From: Desulfobacterales bacterium
GTDB taxonomy: Bacteria; Desulfobacterota; Desulfobacteria; Desulfobacterales; BuS5
Direction: 5' to 3'
Length of the DNA stretch: 5,003 bases
NCBI GenBank assembly: GCA_016735355.1
Contig: JAERRQ010000181.1
Location: 1-5,003 of the forward strand
In this document: positions 1 to 5,003 of the stretch, piece by piece
How positions within the stretch are numbered: position 1 is the stretch's first letter
Layout: each line of letters starts with the position of its first letter
Notes under the pieces: generated by a model
Database searches by the model: none
The model's input: only the letters and a program-made list of their open reading frames with translations
What the model was told of the DNA's origin: nothing
Program-made: the position numbers and the translations under genes

Positions 1-285
1 GCCTGTTACAGGGGGCTTCGGGGATTGGCGTCTGTCTGCCTTGCTCTTGTCGCGTCGAGTTAAAATGCGCACCAGGGCATAGTTGACCGGCCGTTCAAAC
101 GTCCGTCCATCCAAAACTATGTCGTAATCGAATACCAGCACCGGTGGCTGGCCTTTCTGCAGGTGCTCCAGGTAAATGTTACCGCGTTTGCGAATAATAT
201 CCATGAAGAGTACTGACCGTTGAGCGGCGTCCTGACAATATTCGGACCAGTCAAAGATCCATTTGGACCAGCTATTTATGAACAT
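1..285 (-). CDS. DUF3141-type alpha/beta-hydrolase-like protein, N-terminal 95 residues (partial)
   Basis: The reverse strand reads as an open frame from an ATG at 285-283 to the left edge with no stop, giving 95 residues of a longer protein. The start is supported by a strong AAGGAGGA ribosome-binding site at 291-298, five bases upstream. Residues 19-62 (DAAQRSVLFMDIIRKRGN, then YLEHLQKGQPPVL, then DGRTFERPVNYALVRI from residue 59) match the conserved N-terminal block I recall for DUF3141 proteins. Some of these are annotated as poly(3-hydroxyalkanoate) synthase-like; they are usually several hundred residues with an alpha/beta-hydrolase fold. The expected catalytic part would lie off the left edge, so activity cannot be judged. 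The sequence after residue 77 is basic (RRDKSKADRR). The gene is divergent from grpE. A MITE-like element begins 37 bp upstream of its start codon, so its promoter is either inside the short gap, inside that element or beyond it. Family assignment is from memory of the motif, not a search. Confidence 0.75.
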   Translation of the reverse strand, partial: MFINSWSKWIFDWSEYCQDAAQRSVLFMDIIRKRGNIYLEHLQKGQPPVLVFDYDIVLDGRTFERPVNYALVRILTRRDKSKADRRQSPKPPVTG

Positions 286-290
286 GGTTA

Positions 291-298
291 TCCTCCTT
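291..298 (-). promoter_or_regulatory. Ribosome-binding site of the DUF3141-type gene
   Basis: On the minus strand the sequence reads AAGGAGGA followed by five bases and ATG. It is a near-perfect anti-Shine-Dalgarno match and fixes the start codon of the partial left-hand gene. Confidence 0.8.
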
Positions 299-321
299 TT
301 GACAAAACTTTCGAATGCTAA

Positions 322-492
322 GAGCCTGTTTGAAAATTAGTAATTTGCAATTTTTGAAACCCAAAAATCGTCAAAATCAGCTTTTAAAAACATAATTTTT
401 AGAATTCTGGGTTCAAAATAGCTCTTTTTACGAACCGAATGGAGCACTAAAAACCATTTTATTACTTACTTTACTACTTTTCAAACAAGCCC
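322..492. mobile_element. MITE-like element 1 (171 bp, TAA target duplication, IS1031/IS5-like ends)
   Basis: The two ends are 22-bp inverted repeats, at 322-343 (begins GAGCCTGTTTGAAAA) and 471-492 (reverse complement begins GGGCTTGTTTGAAAA), matching at 19 of 22 positions. Both ends are bordered by TAA (319-321 and 493-495), consistent with a 3-bp TNA-type target duplication as in the IS1031 group of the IS5 family. A second, inner dyad pairs TTTTTGAAACCCA (351-363) with a TGGGTTCAAAA stretch on the right, so much of the element could fold into one long hairpin. It contains no open frame of useful length. The element therefore looks non-autonomous and would need a transposase encoded elsewhere. 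Assignment to IS5/IS1031 rests only on the target duplication and terminal sequence. Confidence 0.7.
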
Positions 493-495
493 TAA

Positions 496-809
496 GGAAC
501 GTGGGCGAAATAACTTCCTCAACTAACCTATCAGCTACAACGTTTAAGTAGAATATTGATTAAAAAATAAAAAAACAAGTTTTCTGAAAAAAAATTAAAG
601 ACCTTTTTGATACAAAATGTCTCAGTAGCGAATATTACTTTATCAAGAAAGGAATTTCGCTATGTTTTGTGACTCGAGCCAAGGCTGGCTTTACCCGCAA
701 CCCAATGCATTTTCGAGATTGATTTTCATTTCGGCCATTTCAGGATGATCAAAGCAACCCCTGATTCTCTTGTTTTTTATGACAGGGTTTCAGGAGTAAG
801 GTACTAAAC
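496..809. other. AT-rich intergenic stretch without a recognisable gene
   Basis: I found no convincing gene in these 314 bp. There is an A/T-rich block at about 555-600. A perfect 7-bp inverted repeat, TAGCGAA (626-632) with TTCGCTA (656-662), brackets a ribosome-binding-site-like AAAGGAA. An ATG at 662 opens a frame of only 28 codons ending at 748, with no family resemblance that I can see. The stretch may be decayed coding sequence, but the sequence itself does not show of what. Confidence 0.5.
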
Positions 810-966
810 ATGATTTTATTATACACATTTTACTCAGAAAAGGATAGAAGACTTTATGGAGAGCCAGAAGCCTTAAAATTAGGTTAAGGAATACCCAAAC
901 GTTATAGTATTCATGTTAACGGCCCATGGTGTATTACCTTTGAGTGGGAAGAGGGTGAGGCGCTAA
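810..966 (+). pseudogene. Remnant of a HigB/RelE-family toxin gene
   Basis: Reading from ATG 810 gives 25 codons and then a TAA stop at 885-887. The same frame continues past the stop as KRYSIHVNGPWCITFEWEE followed by GEALRV. This resembles the C-terminal core of HigB-type toxins, which typically have LEALKG..G.YSIRIN..WRICF.W.DG.A. The residues just before the stop (PEALKLG) fit the preceding conserved block, so the stop lies inside the homologous region. About 60 N-terminal residues expected of the family are not recognisable. The usual VEIVDYH-like C-terminus is also missing, because MITE element 2 starts at 967. No HigA-type antitoxin follows. HigB toxins are ribosome-dependent mRNA endonucleases; this copy should be inactive. 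The identification is from motif memory over about 35 residues, so it is good but not certain. Confidence 0.6.
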
Positions 967-1123
967 GAGTTCGTCCAAAAATAAATTGGCAATTTTAAGT
1001 ATTGAGTCGCCTGCCTGCCAAGGCGCAAAAACGTAGGAATATCAAGATTTTTATACGTTTTCGTAACGCAGTCAGGCAGGATGGATCGACGCTTAAAATG
1101 TAAAGTTATTTTTAGGCGAGCCC
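967..1123. mobile_element. MITE-like element 2 (157 bp, TAA target duplication)
   Basis: The ends are imperfect 18-bp inverted repeats: GAGTTCGTCCAAAAATAA at 967-984 against GGGCTCGCCTAAAAATAA on the reverse strand of 1106-1123, 14 of 18 identical. TAA flanks both sides (964-966 and 1124-1126). Complementarity continues inward with ATTTTAAG/CTTAAAAT, CCTGCCTG/CAGGCAGG (about 1010-1080) and AAAACGTA/TACGTTTT, so nearly the whole element is one interrupted hairpin. The terminal pattern and target duplication resemble those of element 1 and of the element at 4858, which suggests mobilisation by the same or a related IS5/IS1031-type transposase. It abuts the 3' end of the toxin remnant on the left and the 145-bp element on the right. 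No coding capacity. Confidence 0.7.
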
Positions 1124-1127
1124 TAAG

Positions 1128-1272
1128 TAGTGCCCGAACGAAAACTATAAAATTTTTTCAAGTTCAAGGAAGGCAAAAATTTTAACCGCAGGAATACATT
1201 CAGTATTTTGAGGATTAAAATTTTTGACTGACACAGAAATTGGTAAAATCAGCAGTTTTCGTTCAGTCACTA
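1128..1272. mobile_element. Inverted-repeat element 3 (145 bp, different terminal family)
   Basis: The ends are 19-bp inverted repeats: TAGTGCCCGAACGAAAACT at 1128-1146 against TAGTGACTGAACGAAAACT on the reverse strand of 1254-1272, 17 of 19 identical. AAG lies directly outside both ends (1125-1127 and 1273-1275) and may be a 3-bp target duplication. Inside, CAAAAATTTTAA pairs perfectly with TTAAAATTTTTG over 12 bp. The centre holds a small AATAC/GTATT stem, so the element can fold as a long hairpin. It has no open frame. The ends differ from those of elements 1 and 2, so it belongs to another family. From memory, closely similar dyads are scattered in Desulfobacterales genomes, but I cannot verify this here. 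Confidence 0.7.
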
Positions 1273-1284
1273 AAGTATACCAAC

Positions 1285-1312
1285 TTGACATTGCTTCATC
1301 CATCATTATTTT
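1285..1312 (+). promoter_or_regulatory. Candidate promoter for grpE–dnaK
   Basis: A perfect TTGACA at 1285-1290 is followed after 16 bases by TATTTT at 1307-1312, a weak -10 match. It lies 12 bp beyond the end of element 3 and leaves a leader of about 110 bases before grpE. I saw no convincing sigma-32 type -10 (CCCCAT) at the right spacing. I saw no CIRCE operator (TTAGCACTC-N9-GAGTGCTAA) either. This is a guess based on consensus only. Confidence 0.35.
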
Positions 1313-1358
1313 TTGTAAAACATTATTGATGTTCAGTTTAAAGATACCGTAGTCTACA

Positions 1359-1384
1359 TTTAACCAAGTTAAACTATTTTATAG
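1359..1384. promoter_or_regulatory. Two adjacent small dyads in the grpE leader
   Basis: TTTAAC-CAA-GTTAAA (1359-1373) is a perfect 6-bp inverted repeat with a 3-base spacer. It is followed at once by CTAT-TTT-ATAG (1374-1384). Both lie 25-65 bases upstream of the grpE ribosome-binding site. They could be an operator or small leader hairpins. Being AT-rich, they could also arise by chance. Confidence 0.3.
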
Positions 1385-1424
1385 ACTTTAATATAAAAAA
1401 TCATTTCAGGAGAAAAAGCTGCCG

Positions 1425-2039
1425 ATGACTGGAGAAAAAGAAGCCAAGAAAGATACCGAGTCTCTTGAGGCCGATACGGAAAATAAAAAAAAGCTAAAAT
1501 CCGTCGCAAGCAAAGCTGATAAAAAAAAAAATAAACCAAATAAATTATTGGATCAATTAAAGTCGGAAAAAGAGGCTGCTGAACAGGAGGCTAAAGATAC
1601 GTATGACAAATTCCTAAGGATTTCGGCTGAATTCGACAATTATAAAAAACGAACTGCCCGGGAAATGGATGAATTCAGGAAATTTGCAAACGAATCTCTC
1701 CTTATGAAATTACTGCCTGTCGTGGATAATCTTGAACGCGCTATAAGTTCTATACAAGAAAAAAAATTTTCAGAAAATTCCATTGGAGAAGGACTAGGCC
1801 TGACGCTTAAAGAGATTCTGGATGTTTTTGAAACATTCCAGGTAAAACCGATAGAGTCTTTAAACAAGCCTTTTGATCCTAATTTTCATCAGGCAGTCAT
1901 GCAGGAAGAGACGGAAGAAATAGAAGAAAATATTATCATGAAGGAATTTCAAAAAGGTTACATGATACAAAACAGATTGCTAAGAGCTGCAATGGTAGTA
2001 GTAGCCAAAGCAAAAACCAACAAATCTGATAATTCATAA
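1425..2039 (+). CDS. grpE: GrpE, nucleotide-exchange factor of DnaK
   Basis: GrpE is a cytoplasmic dimer that opens the nucleotide-binding domain of DnaK to release ADP, allowing ATP binding and substrate release. The 204-residue length is normal for the family. Residues 1-40 are charged, Lys-rich and probably disordered. Residues 41-95 form the long coiled-coil helix ([18 protein letters not shown] at 69-86). DNLERA at 101-106 begins the four-helix-bundle region. The C-terminal beta domain that contacts DnaK carries [10 protein letters not shown] (150-159) and [18 protein letters not shown] (178-195), which match the GrpE signature. The start is preceded by AGGAGA at 1408-1413, 11 bases away, which is slightly long; no better start exists. 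The dnaK start lies 29 bp downstream with no terminator between, so the two are very likely cotranscribed. A run of 11 A residues (1521-1531) encodes the KKKN stretch and is a possible slippage site. hrcA, often next to grpE, is not upstream. Confidence 0.97.
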   Translation: MTGEKEAKKDTESLEADTENKKKLKSVASKADKKKNKPNKLLDQLKSEKEAAEQEAKDTYDKFLRISAEFDNYKKRTAREMDEFRKFANESLLMKLLPVVDNLERAISSIQEKKFSENSIGEGLGLTLKEILDVFETFQVKPIESLNKPFDPNFHQAVMQEETEEIEENIIMKEFQKGYMIQNRLLRAAMVVVAKAKTNKSDNS

Positions 2040-2068
2040 AAAAAATATATCATGCAAGGAGGAAACTG

Positions 2069-4021
2069 ATGGGTAAGGTGATAGGCATAGATCTTGGAAC
2101 CACTAACTCTTGTGTCGCAATAATGGAGGCCGGCGACGCAAAGGTTATTACTAATACCGAGGGTGGCAGAACAACGCCATCGATAGTCGCCGTCTCAGAC
2201 AATGGCGAACGTCTTGTTGGTCAGATTGCCAAAAGACAGGCGATTACTAACCCTGAAAACACGGTTTTTGCCGTAAAAAGATTGGTCGGCCGAAAATATG
2301 ATGCGGATGTGGTTCAGGATGATATAAAAGTACTTCCATATAAGCTCGAAAAAGCATCTAACGGCGATATTCGTATTAGACTTAATAATGAGCTAAACAG
2401 CCCGGCCCAGATCTCGTCATTTATTCTTGGTAATATAAAAAAAACCGCTGAAGAATATCTTGGCGAACCTGTTACAGAGGCTGTAATAACCGTTCCGGCA
2501 TATTTTAACGACAGCCAGAGGCAGGCCACCAAGGATGCCGGCAAAATTGCCGGCCTTAATGTTTTAAGAATAATAAATGAACCTACTGCGGCATCGCTGG
2601 CATATGGACTCGATAAGAAAGCAGAGGAAAAAATAGCAGTATTCGATCTGGGCGGAGGAACCTTTGATGTATCGATTCTTGAAATAGGCGAAGGAGTCTT
2701 TGAAGTTAAATCGACTAACGGCGACACACATCTAGGCGGAGAGGATTTCGATCTCCGGCTAATAAACTACCTTGCAGATGAATTCAAAAAAGACCAGGGT
2801 ATTGATGTAAGAAACGACAAAATGGCCCTCCAAAGGCTGAAAGAAGCTGCTGAAAAGGCCAAAATGGAGCTTTCCACATCTATAGAAACGGATGTGAACC
2901 TTCCCTTTATCACCGCAGATGCAAGCGGCCCCAAACACTTGAATATTAAAGTTACCAGGGCCAAACTCGAATCTCTTATCAGCGACCTTCTGATAAATCT
3001 GGAAAAGCCGTGTTTAACAGCTCTAAAAGATGCCGGCATGAAGGCCGGCGATATTAACGAGGTTGTGCTGGTTGGCGGAATGACACGCATGCCGGCCGTA
3101 CAGGAATGCGTAAAAAAGATTTTCGGCAAAGAACCCCATAAAGGTGTTAATCCGGATGAAGTGGTTGCGCTGGGCGCTGCCATACAGGGTGGAGTCTTAA
3201 AAGGAGATGTAAAGGATGTTCTGCTCCTTGACGTAACACCTCTTTCCCTGGGAATAGAGACCTTGGGTGGAGTAATGACCAGATTGATAGAAAAAAACAC
3301 CACCATTCCAACCAAAAAGAGTCAGATCTTCTCCACCGCAGCGGACAACCAGCCTGCAGTTTCAATCCATGTACTGCAAGGTGAACGTGAAATGGCTCCG
3401 GCTAATAAAACTCTGGGACGTTTTGAACTGGTCGGGATTCCCCCAGCGCCGCGTGGCGTGCCTCAAGTAGAAGTGACCTTTGATATAGATGCAAACGGCA
3501 TTGTTAATGTATCGGCGAAAGACCAGGCCACAGGCAAAGAGCAATCCATCCAGATTACGGCATCTTCCGGCTTGTCAAAGGAAGAAATTGACGCTCTGAT
3601 TAAGGATGCGGAGCTTCATGCTGAGGAAGATAAAAATAAAAAAGAGCTGATTGAGGCCCGCAACACGGCCGACAGCCTGATCTATTCAACCGAAAAATCG
3701 ATAAAAGATCTTGGCGATAAGGTTGATGCAGACACAAAAAAGAACGTAGACGATGTGGTTCCGCGTCTTAAAAAAGCTATGGAAGGTGAAGATACTGAAG
3801 AGATCAAACGTATCAGCGAGGAATTATCCCAGGCAGCCCATAAGCTGGCAGAAGAGATGTATAAAAACGCCTCCCAGGATGCTGGTCAGCAGGCAGGACC
3901 TGGAGCCGGACCTGGAGCCGGACCTGATGCCGCTCATCAGGGAGCATCAGCCTCCTCACCGCCTGACGATGATGTTGTCGATGCTGATTTTGAAGAAGTC
4001 AAAGATGATGACAAAAAGTAA
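2069..4021 (+). CDS. dnaK: DnaK, Hsp70 molecular chaperone
   Basis: This is the cytoplasmic Hsp70 that binds exposed hydrophobic segments of unfolded proteins in an ATP-driven cycle with DnaJ and GrpE. It is 650 residues long and appears full length. The nucleotide-binding domain has phosphate loop 1 [11 protein letters not shown] (5-15), catalytic Lys70 in [16 protein letters not shown] (170-180), phosphate loop 2 [11 protein letters not shown] (192-202, Thr198 at the autophosphorylation position) and the adenosine motif [14 protein letters not shown] (332-345). The interdomain linker is VLLLD (384-388). The beta-sandwich substrate domain spans about 390-500 and the helical lid about 505-600. 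The disordered tail holds a [12 protein letters not shown] repeat (610-621) and the typical acidic end [16 protein letters not shown]. The start is fixed by AAGGAGG at 2056-2062, six bases upstream. It follows grpE closely, while dnaJ does not follow within the window. No key residue is missing. Confidence 0.99.
   Translation: MGKVIGIDLGTTNSCVAIMEAGDAKVITNTEGGRTTPSIVAVSDNGERLVGQIAKRQAITNPENTVFAVKRLVGRKYDADVVQDDIKVLPYKLEKASNGDIRIRLNNELNSPAQISSFILGNIKKTAEEYLGEPVTEAVITVPAYFNDSQRQATKDAGKIAGLNVLRIINEPTAASLAYGLDKKAEEKIAVFDLGGGTFDVSILEIGEGVFEVKSTNGDTHLGGEDFDLRLINYLADEFKKDQGIDVRNDKMALQRLKEAAEKAKMELSTSIETDVNLPFITADASGPKHLNIKVTRAKLESLISDLLINLEKPCLTALKDAGMKAGDINEVVLVGGMTRMPAVQECVKKIFGKEPHKGVNPDEVVALGAAIQGGVLKGDVKDVLLLDVTPLSLGIETLGGVMTRLIEKNTTIPTKKSQIFSTAADNQPAVSIHVLQGEREMAPANKTLGRFELVGIPPAPRGVPQVEVTFDIDANGIVNVSAKDQATGKEQSIQITASSGLSKEEIDALIKDAELHAEEDKNKKELIEARNTADSLIYSTEKSIKDLGDKVDADTKKNVDDVVPRLKKAMEGEDTEEIKRISEELSQAAHKLAEEMYKNASQDAGQQAGPGAGPGAGPDAAHQGASASSPPDDDVVDADFEEVKDDDKK
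3896..3931 (+). repeat. 12-bp tandem repeat inside the dnaK tail
   Basis: GGACCTGGAGCC occurs twice without change (3896-3907, 3908-3919), followed by a third copy, GGACCTGATGCC, with two changes. It encodes Gly-Pro-Gly-Ala units in the disordered C-terminal tail of DnaK. The unit is in frame, so copy-number change would alter tail length by four residues without breaking the protein. Confidence 0.85.
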
Positions 4022-4111
4022 CGAAAACTTTCACACCCAACACGTCAGTCAACCAGGCGCAATATGAAAAAGTTATTCTATTATCAGCCCTGAAAGGGCG
4101 ATATATACCAG

Positions 4112-4130
4112 CCCAGGGCAACGCCCTGGG
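4112..4130 (+). terminator. Possible terminator hairpin after dnaK
   Basis: CCCAGGGC (4112-4119) and GCCCTGGG (4123-4130) form a perfect 8-bp GC-rich stem with the loop AAC, 91 bp after the dnaK stop. It is followed by ATTTAAATAT, not a proper T run, so intrinsic termination is only plausible. The hairpin is part of the larger inverted-repeat element. Confidence 0.4.
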
Positions 4131-4216
4131 ATTTAAATATCCTATAACCAATCTGCCCTGAAAGAGCGTGACATATATTTATTTTTATGTATCGCCCTTT
4201 CAGGGCTCTTGGGGAA

Positions 4217-4246
4217 TATATAATCTTTTCCTATATAATCTTTTCC
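4217..4246 (+). repeat. Perfect 15-bp tandem duplication
   Basis: TATATAATCTTTTCC is present twice back to back (4217-4231 and 4232-4246) just inside the right arm of the surrounding inverted-repeat element. The identity of both copies suggests a recent duplication by slippage. Confidence 0.9.
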
Positions 4247-4367
4247 TGGGGGCGTTGCCCCAAGCTGGTATGTTTAGCCCATTCAGGGCAGCCTGAGGAA
4301 GGAATACCCATATTAATTTGTGTAACTTTTTTGTATTGCACCCGAATACAATTAAAGGAAAAATTAA

Positions 4368-4724
4368 ATGACAGACAATCAAATCGATTTTACAGTTGAA
4401 ACAAACAATCTGTATCGTGAAGAGAATATCATAGATCTAAAATCGGCTTCCATTCGGTGTCTTACACCTATAAAACCGGATGGAACCACAGATGAAAGCC
4501 GTGAAAAAATATTTATGGGTCATACCCAGCTCATGTCGTCCCAGGGTCATGTCCCGCTTCACGCACCACTAAAGGCATCCACGCTGGAAGAAGCCATGAA
4601 AAACTTCCCTGAAGCCATGCAGCATGCCATGGCCGAAATGGTTGAAAATATAAAGAAAATGCAACAGGAACAAGAAAAATCAAAGCAAAAAGAAAATTCC
4701 CGCATTATTGTCCCTGGGCGATAG
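4368..4724 (+). CDS. Conserved small cytoplasmic protein of unknown function (118 residues)
   Basis: I do not know a function for this protein. The frame starts at ATG 4368 with AAAGGAA at 4354-4360 as a well-spaced ribosome-binding site, and ends with TAG. It has no signal peptide or membrane segment. Visible parts are FTVETNNLYREE (8-19), DLKSASIRCLTPIKPDGT (23-40), a short FMGHTQLMSSQGHVPLHAPL stretch (49-68) that looks like beta-structure, and an amphipathic, probably coiled helix (72-103) with LEEAMKNFPEAMQHAMAEM at 73-91. A Lys/Glu/Gln linker and a compact SRIIVPGR end (111-118) follow. I recall similar small proteins, annotated only as 'cytoplasmic protein' or hypothetical, in Desulfobacterota. 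It lies 346 bp past dnaK, behind the inverted-repeat element, so cotranscription with dnaK is doubtful. Codon use looks like that of its neighbours, and the frame is clearly coding. Confidence 0.85.
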   Translation: MTDNQIDFTVETNNLYREENIIDLKSASIRCLTPIKPDGTTDESREKIFMGHTQLMSSQGHVPLHAPLKASTLEEAMKNFPEAMQHAMAEMVENIKKMQQEQEKSKQKENSRIIVPGR

Positions 4725-4734
4725 TTTCAGCCCC

Positions 4735-4749
4735 GCATTGAGGCAATGC
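4735..4749 (+). terminator. Short hairpin after the small gene
   Basis: GCATTG-AGG-CAATGC is a perfect 6-bp stem with a 3-base loop, ten bases after the stop codon. It is followed by TTAACC rather than a T run, so it is at best a weak intrinsic terminator. Confidence 0.35.
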
Positions 4750-4857
4750 TTAACCAATAAAAGAAGCATGGGGGAAGAAACCTTAAAAATTATAGGTAGT
4801 GCTGAATAACGCTGAATTGGAGTTGTGGAGTGCCTGAATACCATCATGGCATGCTAA

Positions 4858-5003
4858 GGACTCACTCAAAAATAACTTCACATTTTGGCATCTCAGCTTC
4901 AGGCTGTATTTGCACGGTCCTCATTACACAAAGTCCTCGAAATAGCTTGCTATTCCTGTGGCTTTGCTCAATCGGATCGTACAACTTCAACCTAAATCTG
5001 AGC
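4858..5003. mobile_element. MITE-like element 4, cut by the right edge
   Basis: TAA (4855-4857) is followed by GGACTCACTC and then AAAATAACTTCACATTTT. This closely matches the right terminus of element 2 read on the opposite strand (GGGCTCGCCT, then AAAATAACTTTACATTTT). The rest is a dyad centred on AATAGC-TT-GCTATT (4941-4954). CAAAG pairs with CTTTG, TTGCACGGTCC (4911-4921) pairs with GGATCGTACAA on the right, and CTCAG (4892-4896) pairs with CTGAG (4998-5002). Symmetry places the missing right end about 33-35 bases beyond the window, for a total of about 180 bp. It has no coding frame. The inner sequence differs from that of element 2, so the two share ends rather than being simple copies. 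Confidence 0.65.

Larger units (their letters stand above)
4085..4291. repeat. Nested inverted-repeat element of GCCCTGAAAGGGC type between dnaK and the small gene
   Basis: The outer arms, 4085-4130 and the reverse complement of 4246-4291, are each 46 bases and match at 35 positions. They share GCCCTGAA, ATACCAGC and GGGCAACGCCC. Inside, 4155-4175 pairs imperfectly with 4186-4206, again carrying GCCCTGAAAG. The left arm contains two compact hairpins of its own, GCCCT-GAA-AGGGC (4087-4099) and CCCAGGGC-AAC-GCCCTGGG (4112-4130). A perfect 15-bp tandem duplication, TATATAATCTTTTCC, fills 4217-4246. A frame that can be read across its right part (4187-4399) follows the repeat rather than a protein family, and I take it as non-coding. 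The element could end the grpE–dnaK transcript or stabilise its 3' end. I recall similar GCCCTGAAAGGGC units dispersed in other genomes, but have not checked. Confidence 0.75.

Noticed and set aside
440..450. GAGCACTAA resembling half of a CIRCE operator
   Set aside because: The second half at the required 9-base spacing is absent, and the site lies inside MITE-like element 1, almost 1 kb from grpE.
662..748. A 28-codon frame with an AAAGGAA upstream
   Set aside because: It is too short and unlike any known family; the ribosome-binding-site-like bases also lie inside a small inverted repeat.
2314..3315. Long minus-strand frames across dnaK
   Set aside because: They are antisense shadows of a highly conserved coding gene, lack ribosome-binding sites and show no family resemblance.
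3753..4067. A 104-codon plus-strand frame overlapping the 3' part of dnaK
   Set aside because: It is an out-of-frame shadow of dnaK; the apparent LEPDLEPDL repeat is just the 12-bp tandem repeat read in another frame.
4085..4291. Possible CRISPR array because of recurring GCCCTGAA units
   Set aside because: The units are inverted relative to each other, unevenly spaced and of unequal length; there are no regular repeat-spacer steps and no cas genes.
4187..4399. A 70-codon plus-strand open frame
   Set aside because: Most of it lies in the GCCCTGAAAGGGC-type inverted repeat and the 15-bp duplication. It overlaps the start of the real 118-residue gene in another frame, and its translation shows no protein-like pattern.

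Overview
The window carries a grpE–dnaK heat-shock chaperone pair on the plus strand. It is flanked by a conserved small protein of unknown function downstream and the start of a divergent alpha/beta-hydrolase-like gene (DUF3141 type) upstream. The rest is AT-rich spacer that turns out to be largely built from small non-coding inverted-repeat elements. The standard DnaK and GrpE sequences point to a Gram-negative bacterium. The company of a DUF3141 protein, a 'NLYREE...SRIIVPGR' small protein and these palindromic elements suggests a Desulfobacterota (Desulfobacterales-like) genome. That assignment is inference from recalled family resemblance, not from a search.

Layout. Positions 1-285 (minus) hold the N-terminal 95 codons of a DUF3141-type protein that runs off the left edge. 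Positions 286-1424 are about 1.1 kb without an intact gene. This stretch contains a 171-bp MITE-like element with TAA target duplications (322-492), a broken HigB/RelE-type toxin remnant (about 810-966), a second MITE of the same terminal type (967-1123), and directly against it a third, unrelated inverted-repeat element of 145 bp (1128-1272). A candidate promoter and two small dyads then lead into grpE. grpE (1425-2039) and dnaK (2069-4021) are 29 bp apart and look like one operon. After dnaK comes a 207-bp nested inverted-repeat element of the GCCCTGAAAGGGC type (4085-4291), then the 118-residue unknown protein (4368-4724). The last 146 bp (from 4858) are another MITE-like dyad of the TAA/IS1031-like type, cut by the right edge just short of its far terminal repeat.

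How the genes fit together. DnaK is the ATP-driven Hsp70 chaperone and GrpE is its nucleotide-exchange factor, so the pair forms two of the three parts of the DnaK/DnaJ/GrpE cycle. Neither dnaJ nor the repressor gene hrcA is present in this window, and I saw no CIRCE operator. The small protein downstream has its own ribosome-binding site and is separated from dnaK by the inverted-repeat element; nothing in its sequence ties it to chaperone function. The most interesting content is not a gene system but the density of small dyad elements: every intergenic gap longer than about 100 bp contains at least one.
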